The notes beneath the pieces are model-generated. The model did no database searches. It saw nothing but the letters and a program-made list of their open reading frames with translations, and had not been told where the DNA came from. The translations under genes and the position numbers were made by a program. Of a stretch of 20,838 bases of DNA, positions 15,097-20,838 are shown piece by piece. Source of the stretch: Planctomycetota bacterium (lineage in GTDB: Bacteria > Planctomycetota > Phycisphaerae > WQYP01); NCBI GenBank assembly GCA_021852225.1, contig JAJZOA010000106.1, forward strand, positions 1-20,838, given 5' to 3'. Position 1 is the stretch's first letter; each line of letters starts with the position of its first letter.

Positions 15097-15978
15097 ATGG
15101 CTTTGGAATTTTGTGTATTGGCCAGTGGGTCAGCGGGCAACGCAACACTGCTGCGGGCCGATGGCCAGTGTGCGCTTATTGACGCGGGCATTGGCCCGCG
15201 CGCGACGGATAAACGCATGACCGGCACGGGAATTGCGGTTGCGGACATTCGCGCGATCTGCCTGACACACCTGGATTCAGATCATTTCAGCCCCGCCTGG
15301 CTAAGCAGCATTTGTCGGCAGGAAATAAAGGTGTATTGTCCGGAAAGACACGCCAAAGACCTGCGACGGCTGGCGCGTCAGCAGAAGCTGCTTAAGCCAT
15401 TGCAGCCACTGATCACATTATTCGGAACTGAACCATTTAACATATTTCCAGAAGTGCATTGCCGCACATTGCGACTGCCACATGATAAGCAGGGAAGTCA
15501 GGGGTTTGTATTTGAATACAGGGGCAGCCGACTTGGATTTGCGACAGACCTGGGCCGGGTGCCTGTTGAACTAATCGATTTGTTCGCCGGTGTGGACCTG
15601 CTGGCGATGGAAAGCAATTATGATCCGGACATGCAGCTTGCCAGCCGCCGGTCGGATCGGGTGAAAAAGCGAATCATGGGCGGCCGCGGGCATTTGTCCA
15701 ATGAGGAAGCATTTGAAGCGGTGCAGGATATCCTGGATTTAACTGAAGCGCGGCTCGGCGCAGGTAGATGGCCGCGGCATCTGGTGCTTTTGCATAGAAG
15801 CAGGCAATGCAATTCGCCGGCCATTGTCCAGAGGCTGTTCAGGCAGGACCCGCGCCTTGCGCCCATTCTGACACTGGCACATCAAAACCAGCGAACCGAA
15901 TGGCTTTCCAGCGAGCGCCGACAGGCGCTGCCCGGTGAACAGCTTGGCTTGTTTGAACTTCCGCCCGCAATTGGATAG
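15097..15978 (+). CDS. Metallo-beta-lactamase-fold hydrolase, YycJ/WalJ-like
   Basis: Cytoplasmic MBL-fold protein related to YycJ/WalJ, a family thought to act as a nuclease in DNA repair. The 293 residues open with LEFCVLASGSAGNATLL (3-19), the family signature. Further motifs are LPHDKQGSQGFVF (127-139), FATDLG (148-153), ESNYDPDM (172-179), GHLSN (198-202) and LLHRSRQCNSP (231-241). The main metal motif reads H58-L-D60-S-D62-H63, where the usual form is HxHxDH, so the second His is Asp. The ESNHD His is also Tyr. Whether both metals are still bound is open. ATG at 15097 follows AAGGGA by seven bases. It is probably cotranscribed with the GT87 gene. Confidence 0.88.
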   Translation: MALEFCVLASGSAGNATLLRADGQCALIDAGIGPRATDKRMTGTGIAVADIRAICLTHLDSDHFSPAWLSSICRQEIKVYCPERHAKDLRRLARQQKLLKPLQPLITLFGTEPFNIFPEVHCRTLRLPHDKQGSQGFVFEYRGSRLGFATDLGRVPVELIDLFAGVDLLAMESNYDPDMQLASRRSDRVKKRIMGGRGHLSNEEAFEAVQDILDLTEARLGAGRWPRHLVLLHRSRQCNSPAIVQRLFRQDPRLAPILTLAHQNQRTEWLSSERRQALPGEQLGLFELPPAIG

Positions 15979-16156
15979 CCATGGATTATTTCCGGTCATG
16001 GCGGAAACCCGAAAGGTGGCACATCGGACTCCAAAAAGAATCACCTGTGGACTCGCCGGACGGATATAAAGCCTCTACAATTAAATTGGGTCGCATGGCA
16101 TGGGCGGAATTCGTCATTCTTCATGACACGTTGCGACGCAAGCACAGGAGTCTGCC

Positions 16157-17092
16157 ATGTTTGGCGCCATAAGAAATGGATCTATCCGCCTGTTCCGCGC
16201 ATTCGGAATTGACGTTTATTTGAACTGGTCGTGGCTGCTGGCGGCCTATTATCTGGTCACGACAGGCCTGATCAGCCGGCACAATACCGCATTAAATATC
16301 GCGGGGCTTCTGGGCCTGTTTGGTATTGTCCTGATGCACGAATTCGGACATGCGCTGGGTTGTCGGAGTGTGGGCGGCAAAGCGGATACCATTGTGCTCT
16401 GGCCGCTGGGCGGCGTGGCGTATGTGGATACCCCGCGTCGGCCAGGAGCAACGCTTTGGACTATTGCGGCGGGGCCATTGGTGAATGTAGCACTGCTGCC
16501 GATCCTGTATCTTGCGGCACATTCACCGATGGCGGCTCATATTGGGATCTCGTACAGTGTGCAAAGATTCATGGCCGCCATGTTCAACATTGATCTGGTC
16601 ATTTTGGTCTTCAACGTCATGCCGGTCTATCCGCTGGATGGCGGGCAGATTCTAATGAGTTGTCTATGGTTTGTAATAGGTGAGGCAAACGCTCTTAGAG
16701 TCGCGGCAATTATCGGGATCATTGGCGCCGCTGCCTTTTTATTCTGGGCGATTCAATACCATCAAAGCTGGAGCATCTTCATGGCGGTGTTTCTGATGTT
16801 CACCGCATGGCAGGGATTCCGCATCAGCGGGGCAATGAAGACCATCCAGAAAATCGCGCGTCGCCAGGGACCAACCTGTCCTAATTGCCATGCAAACCCA
16901 CCGCTAGGTCCGTGCTGGACGTGCGCCCATTGCCAGCAACCAGTGGACCTGTTTGAAAACCATGGCCGGTGCGGCCATTGCGGTACGGACCTGAGCCAGG
17001 GCGGCATTCCCTGTCTGGACTGCCGAAAGCAATCGCGTGTGGCAGACTGGTATACTGTCGCGACGGTGGATCCGATAGAGGCCAAACCGTAA
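16157..17092 (+). CDS. M50 (site-2-type) membrane metalloprotease with Cys-rich C-terminal tail
   Basis: Intramembrane zinc protease of family M50, SpoIVFB/S2P-like, that would cut membrane-bound proteins such as anti-sigma factors. The 311 residues contain HEFGH (61-65) with the metal-binding His pair and catalytic Glu, and the second motif NVMPVYPLDGG (153-163), whose Asp161 is the third ligand. About six hydrophobic segments occur between 22 and 217. After them, residues 241-289 hold nine cysteines in CxxC knuckles (CPNC, CWTCAHC, CGHC, CLDC), as in a double zinc ribbon on the cytoplasmic side. ATG at 16157 has AGGAG at 16146-16150. The 178 bases upstream are not clearly coding, so it may have its own promoter. 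The target is unknown. Confidence 0.9.
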   Translation: MFGAIRNGSIRLFRAFGIDVYLNWSWLLAAYYLVTTGLISRHNTALNIAGLLGLFGIVLMHEFGHALGCRSVGGKADTIVLWPLGGVAYVDTPRRPGATLWTIAAGPLVNVALLPILYLAAHSPMAAHIGISYSVQRFMAAMFNIDLVILVFNVMPVYPLDGGQILMSCLWFVIGEANALRVAAIIGIIGAAAFLFWAIQYHQSWSIFMAVFLMFTAWQGFRISGAMKTIQKIARRQGPTCPNCHANPPLGPCWTCAHCQQPVDLFENHGRCGHCGTDLSQGGIPCLDCRKQSRVADWYTVATVDPIEAKP

Positions 17093-17098
17093 AACATC

Positions 17099-17127
17099 CT
17101 GCGGCAACGGGCGGCGTTTCGCCGCAG
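17099..17127 (+). other. Hairpin after the M50 protease gene
   Basis: GCGGCG (17111-17116) and CGCCGC (17120-17125) form a perfect six-pair stem with a TTT loop; alternatively CTGCGGC (17099-17105) pairs with GCCGCAG (17121-17127). No T run follows, so termination is doubtful. Confidence 0.4.
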
Positions 17128-17185
17128 CCAGCGGAATGCGCGGACAACAGAGGCTTAAATTGAATTTCATGATATTGGCGGCGTT

Positions 17186-17581
17186 ATGACAGATGACCAG
17201 ACGACAGTGGCTCGATTGCGGATCATGATGAAGGAATTTGTAGCCGAGAGGCAATGGGAAAAATTTCACACGCCGCGGAATCTGGCGGTCAGCGCGGCGG
17301 TAGAGGCGGGCGAACTGCTGGAATTGTTTCAATGGCTGGGCGAAGATGAGTCGACCGCTCGCTTGGGCGACGGGGCATTCCGGCAGGCTGTGGCCGACGA
17401 AATGTCAGATGTTCTAATGTATATTCTTTCATTGGCAAACAGGCTGGACATTGATCTTTCCGCAGCCGCGGAAGCCAAAATGACACGGAACCGCGTTAAA
17501 TATCCGGTGGAGAAATTCCGGGGGCATTACGCACGGCCAATCGAGAACCGGCCTCCTGTGGACCGGGCGAACCAGGATTAA
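17186..17581 (+). CDS. MazG-like nucleotide pyrophosphohydrolase (dCTPase/RS21-C6-like)
   Basis: Small all-alpha NTP pyrophosphatase of the MazG superfamily, close to the DCTPP1/RS21-C6 group that removes non-canonical or excess dNTPs in the cytoplasm. In 131 residues the family pattern is complete: ERQWEKFHTPRNLAV (21-35), the metal-binding ExxE at E40/E43 in VEAGELLELFQWL, and ExxD at E72/D75 in DEMSDVLMYILSLANRL (71-87). KMTRNRVKYPVEKFRG follows at 98-113. Length and motifs fit a stand-alone enzyme. ATG at 17186 begins the family start; the Shine-Dalgarno site is weak. The next gene begins 17 bases after its stop, suggesting cotranscription without an evident functional link. Confidence 0.92.
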   Translation: MTDDQTTVARLRIMMKEFVAERQWEKFHTPRNLAVSAAVEAGELLELFQWLGEDESTARLGDGAFRQAVADEMSDVLMYILSLANRLDIDLSAAAEAKMTRNRVKYPVEKFRGHYARPIENRPPVDRANQD

Positions 17582-17598
17582 AAGACGGATACAACGGC

Positions 17599-19356
17599 AT
17601 GACAGACATACCACCTGAGTCGGGCATCACGGCGGATTCATTTTGGGGCCAGAAGGTGCGGCCAACGATCCGGCGGCCATGGGCATTCCGCACAGCACTG
17701 GGAATTCTGGCATTCGGCCTGTTTTCCAATCTGATGTTTTTATATCATCACTGCCCGTTTGATCTGACCGAGGATGAAAGCCATTACTGGCTCTGGTCGA
17801 AACATCTGGCGTGGGGCTACTATTCCAAAGGGCCGGGCATAGCCGCCATTATTCATGCGGCCATTGTGGTCGGCCGCTGGTTTGGCGCGACTCATGCCAC
17901 GATGCCGGTCATTCGCACGCCGGCGGTCATATTTGCATGTATAAGCGGATTGGCAAGTCTGGTACTGGCAAGGCGGATGTTCCGCGACGACCGCACCTGC
18001 CTGATGCTGATGGTGCTGTCAGCGGGTATGCCGGTATTTGCGATCGGATCCCTCCTCATGACAATTGATTCGCCAATGTATTTAAGTTGGGCGTTGGCAA
18101 GCCTGTGCGTGTGGCTGGCGGTAGAACCCAACCGCGACAAGGAAGGGAACGTGGTGGAACAGCCGGGTAAGCACGCCTCGGCGTGGTGGCTTTATCTGGC
18201 TGGATTACTGGCCGGTCTGGGAATTTTGTGCAAGCCGATCCCGCTTTTTCTGGTGCCTTCGCTGGTCCTGGCGGCAATATTTAACAGCTATTTAAGACAG
18301 AAGCTGGCAACATGGCACAGCCTGGGCGCGGTTCTGCTGATGCTGGCCATACAGATTCCGACACTCGTATGGAATGCAGCCCATAACTGGGTCATGTTCC
18401 GCCACATAGGAGGAGAGGGCGGCCTGGAAGGCCATTTCAATATGATTAAACATCTGGAACATATTCCCGCCCAGGTCGGGCTATATCTGGGGTCACAGGC
18501 GGGTATTTGTGCCGGCATTGTATTTGTGCTGCTGATTCTGGCGTTTGTGGATGCGGTCAAAATTTGCCGCAGGCAGCCTGCGGCGGTGGAAACGGCACAT
18601 TGGGCACTTTTGCTGAGCCTGGCTCTGCCGCTGTTTGGCTTCTATTTTGTTCTAAGTTTATGGACGAAAGTTCAACCGAATTGGCCGGCGGCGGGATATT
18701 TTTCAGCTATGATTCTGTTGGCCGGTGTGGCGACGTTGCGTTGGAATAGGCCGCGGGAAAACAAGCTTTACCGCCGATGGCTGATTACGGCGGTGGTATT
18801 CGGATTCTGCCTTTATGTGCTGGCGGAAAATACACAGCGATTCTATCCGCTGGCAGCCCGCCTTGATCCGACAGGAACAAAGTTTCCCGCGGTGCGGTGG
18901 GACCCGGCGTTTCGCCTCCACGATCTACGCATTCGGGGGCTGGCGGTGAATAAAGTCCGAATGTCCATGCGGACCAGAAACGGACAACTTCCACTGGTAA
19001 TAGCCGACCGTTGGGATGAGGCGAGTTCCATCAGCTTCTATCTACCGGGCCACCCGTTTGTGTATTGCATTCAAAGCCTGACGGGCGGGCGCGAAAGTCA
19101 ATTTAACCTCTGGCCGGGCATTGATCAGATCAACCCATCGACCGGAAAATTGCGCTTCGCGGGCCGGAACGCGGTCCTCATTGGCTGGTTTTCACCCAGC
19201 GTATTTCATCACCTGATTCTCCCCGCATTTACAAGGGTGGGAAAAATGCGAATGATTCATCTGTACTACCATGGCGTTTTCATGAAAGGGCTGGCCCTGT
19301 GGAAATGCTACGGCTTTAAAGGCTTTCCGCATAGCGCCGGCAAGGCTTGGTATTAA
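17599..19356 (+). CDS. GT39/PMT-type (ArnT-like) membrane glycosyltransferase
   Basis: Polytopic glycosyltransferase of the protein-mannosyltransferase/ArnT superfamily (PMT_2 domain), which takes sugar from polyprenyl phosphate and acts on the outer face of the inner membrane. The 585 residues start with a cytoplasmic tail and a hydrophobic helix at about 31-50. The first outer loop carries the family motif LTEDESHYWLWS (56-67), with D59/E60 expected to be catalytic, and WGYYSKGPGIA (72-82), where relatives usually have YYxHPP. About ten more hydrophobic segments follow, up to residue 405. The soluble C-terminal region lacks a recognised motif. It ends on a TAA that overlaps the stop of the convergent gene. 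Acceptor (lipid, glycan or protein) unknown. Confidence 0.86.
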   Translation: MTDIPPESGITADSFWGQKVRPTIRRPWAFRTALGILAFGLFSNLMFLYHHCPFDLTEDESHYWLWSKHLAWGYYSKGPGIAAIIHAAIVVGRWFGATHATMPVIRTPAVIFACISGLASLVLARRMFRDDRTCLMLMVLSAGMPVFAIGSLLMTIDSPMYLSWALASLCVWLAVEPNRDKEGNVVEQPGKHASAWWLYLAGLLAGLGILCKPIPLFLVPSLVLAAIFNSYLRQKLATWHSLGAVLLMLAIQIPTLVWNAAHNWVMFRHIGGEGGLEGHFNMIKHLEHIPAQVGLYLGSQAGICAGIVFVLLILAFVDAVKICRRQPAAVETAHWALLLSLALPLFGFYFVLSLWTKVQPNWPAAGYFSAMILLAGVATLRWNRPRENKLYRRWLITAVVFGFCLYVLAENTQRFYPLAARLDPTGTKFPAVRWDPAFRLHDLRIRGLAVNKVRMSMRTRNGQLPLVIADRWDEASSISFYLPGHPFVYCIQSLTGGRESQFNLWPGIDQINPSTGKLRFAGRNAVLIGWFSPSVFHHLILPAFTRVGKMRMIHLYYHGVFMKGLALWKCYGFKGFPHSAGKAWY

Positions 19357-20696
19357 GCCGATGTCCCGCAGGCTGTCGGTCTGCGGGCTACAATGGCCAT
19401 CTGCCCGCCGCGGGCGGAATAAATCAGAATAGTACATGATTCACGTGCGGCACCAGACCACTCCCGCTGCAGACGATCTGTATCCAGGCCGAGGCCGCCT
19501 CGGGTTTTTACTTCCACTACGGGCGCAGATGTCATGGCACCGGGCGGCTGACTTTTGAGCCAGCGGACAATTCGTTGCGGGCTATAAGGTATCACGGTGA
19601 GAACCCTAAACTCAGCCAGAGCGGCATGCGGCGATGGCGCAATCCCAGTGGCGTAGCCGCCATCTACGGTCAATGGCATAAGACCTGTCTGGATGATAAA
19701 TGTGGCCGCAAGTCCAGAACGTGTCAGTGCGCCATCTAATTCATAAACGCATTCCGCCGGCTCATGCAGAGTGGTCGGAAAACCGGGCGATCCTGAAAAA
19801 GACCAGATATTTCCGTCTCGGGTAATTCCGGTCGCAGTGCGCAGATTGCAACCGAGCGATTCGCCAGCCGTGCGCGTCCAGAGCACAGCCTGCACGACGC
19901 TGCGCTCGTGGCTGATAATTTCCAGATGTCCGGGCGGGAGAGTGGAAAAATCAATAGCGGGGCTGAGTTTGACCATTCCTCCGGTGCAGAAATTCAGCCT
20001 CTGAATGACTCGCCACGGATCGGGAACCATGGATGAATTTACATTCAGTCTTCGACCGCCGGAGCGACGAGCCGGGTCCAAGTGGTAGGCGCAATGTGGA
20101 AGCACTGGAATATCCGCCTCAAGGATGTCGCGCTGATGCACAATCACTGGAAAAAGCCCATTCCGGCGGACATTTCTGCGGGCCATCCAGGCTCGCTGAG
20201 GATTGATTTCCCAAGCCTCCACGGGCGCATAACGGGCCAGAGAAAGGGTGTCACCGCCGATGCCGCAGCATATGTCAAAAATGGTGGTGGTTGCGGGCAA
20301 AAGGGAAAGCAGTTTTTGTGCTTTGTAATCGGCCACTGCGGCTGAAGTGGCCTGTTCCAGTGCTTCGGGAACCGCCCAGAACAGAAGGTCAGGAGGCGTA
20401 TGAGGAAATTTTCCGCGCTGGCCTCCGGCCGCGTTTGCCGCCCGAGCGACAACCAATGCGGTATGCACCAATTCCGGTGAAAATTCCCGACGCCAGCGTT
20501 CAATTTGAGCGATGGAGGGCTGTTCGTTCTGGCAATCGGCCATATGAGCGCGCGCGGCCTCAAGCAGGCGCTGTCCGTCAGGCGTCAGCAGCATTTCGAG
20601 CGTGGGAACAGTGCAGCCGTTGTTTTCCGGCTGGTAGGCGTCAGGTTTTGCGGATGGCAATCGCATCGTGACTATGGTGCAGGCACAGGAGGCCAT
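19353..20696 (-). CDS. THUMP-like SAM-dependent methyltransferase
   Basis: Class I SAM-dependent methyltransferase with a THUMP-like C-terminal domain, a family common in bacteria whose substrate is presumed to be RNA. The 447 residues contain an N-terminal helical region (LTPDGQRLLEAARA from about 37), then the SAM-binding loop IFDICCGIGGDTLSLA at 139-154. The acidic ribose contact lies in AWEINP (161-166), and HLDPARRSGGRR at 205-216 includes the family hallmark DPARR. The last 90 residues, with ARGG near the end, fit the THUMP-like domain. ATG at 20696 gives the longest form; ATGs at 20666 and 20594 are alternatives, the last placing MLLTPDGQ at the N-terminus. No Shine-Dalgarno site decides this. 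Its stop shares bases TTAA (19353-19356) with the convergent glycosyltransferase stop. Confidence 0.88.
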   Translation of the reverse strand: MASCACTIVTMRLPSAKPDAYQPENNGCTVPTLEMLLTPDGQRLLEAARAHMADCQNEQPSIAQIERWRREFSPELVHTALVVARAANAAGGQRGKFPHTPPDLLFWAVPEALEQATSAAVADYKAQKLLSLLPATTTIFDICCGIGGDTLSLARYAPVEAWEINPQRAWMARRNVRRNGLFPVIVHQRDILEADIPVLPHCAYHLDPARRSGGRRLNVNSSMVPDPWRVIQRLNFCTGGMVKLSPAIDFSTLPPGHLEIISHERSVVQAVLWTRTAGESLGCNLRTATGITRDGNIWSFSGSPGFPTTLHEPAECVYELDGALTRSGLAATFIIQTGLMPLTVDGGYATGIAPSPHAALAEFRVLTVIPYSPQRIVRWLKSQPPGAMTSAPVVEVKTRGGLGLDTDRLQREWSGAARESCTILIYSARGGQMAIVARRPTACGTSA

Positions 20697-20736
20697 CCGT
20701 CAAGGCCAGCACCCGTGCGAACAGCATTCATATTTA

Positions 20737-20748
20737 CGCTGCGCAGCG
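20737..20748. other. 12-base perfect palindrome upstream of the methyltransferase gene
   Basis: CGCTGCGCAGCG is self-complementary over all 12 bases and lies about 40 bases upstream of the methyltransferase start, in the only clear gap on this strand. It could be an operator or a hairpin, but nothing else supports either role. Confidence 0.35.
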
Positions 20749-20764
20749 AATTAAACGCGACATA

Positions 20765-20838
20765 TCAAAAGGCGAATGAAATGCGTTCACCCTGCGCAAT
20801 GCCGATGCCCGCCCCGGAAAAATCCAGGGAGATCGGAA
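20765..20838 (-). CDS. Possible 3' end of a gene entering from the right edge
   Basis: On the - strand a 23-codon open stretch enters at the edge and ends in TGA at 20767-20765. It reads PISLDFSGAGIGIAQGER, then ISFAF. The alternating pattern and terminal Phe look protein-like, but the fragment is too short to name. It would place a gene just upstream of the methyltransferase on the same strand. Confidence 0.3.
   Translation of the reverse strand, partial: PISLDFSGAGIGIAQGERISFAF

Noticed and set aside
15981..16172. A 63-codon open frame between the MBL-fold and M50 genes
   Set aside because: It overlaps the well-supported start of the M50 gene, has no recognisable pattern and no good ribosome site. 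It is probably noncoding.
18566..18584. Near-perfect palindrome GCCGCAGGC-A-GCCTGCGGC inside the GT39-like gene
   Set aside because: It codes for a plausible basic cytoplasmic loop (CRRQPAA) in an intact gene and has no T run. A regulatory role has no support.

Overview
The window looks like part of a chromosome from a Planctomycetota/PVC-type bacterium, probably a Phycisphaerae-like lineage. This is an inference with moderate confidence. It rests on the GC-rich coding sequence, the weak or absent Shine-Dalgarno sites, and dense intergenic repeats built on the word CCACAGATT, which I associate with such genomes. No rRNA, tRNA, CRISPR array, transposase or phage gene is visible.

Positions 1-12257 form a cell-surface polysaccharide locus read entirely on the + strand. 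In order it holds the end of an O-antigen ligase/polymerase-like membrane protein, a GT4 glycosyltransferase, a second GT4 enzyme swollen by in-frame repeat insertions, a RelE-like toxin/antitoxin pair, a GT2 transferase, two more GT4-type transferases, and a double-length GT4-GT4 protein. An intrinsic terminator at about 12327 closes this block. The locus probably builds a lipid-linked or exported glycan by sequential sugar additions. No flippase, export or initiating transferase gene lies in the window, so the locus must continue upstream or sit elsewhere.

Positions 12559-20696 are more mixed. They hold bifunctional chorismate mutase/prephenate dehydratase (pheA), a GT87-type membrane mannosyltransferase, a YycJ/WalJ-like metallo-beta-lactamase-fold hydrolase, an M50 site-2-type protease with a Cys-rich tail, a MazG-like/dCTPase-like pyrophosphohydrolase, a GT39/PMT-type membrane glycosyltransferase, and, convergent on the - strand, a THUMP-like SAM-dependent methyltransferase. 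A short open stretch at the right edge may be the end of another - strand gene.

The most unusual content is the repeat family and its relation to genes. Islands at 2145-2345, 4364-4470 and 5336-5957 flank the second GT4 gene and the toxin/antitoxin pair. The same repeat occurs five times inside the second GT4 gene, always on the same strand and in the one reading frame that lacks stops. The copy spacing there is a multiple of three, unlike in the intergenic arrays. The insertions sit in three loops of the C-terminal sugar-nucleotide domain and leave the GT4 core intact. This resembles Rickettsia palindromic elements, which also insert in frame into proteins. A second feature worth attention is the GT4-GT4 fusion: its halves are diverged but share a 110-bp identical tract, which suggests gene conversion.
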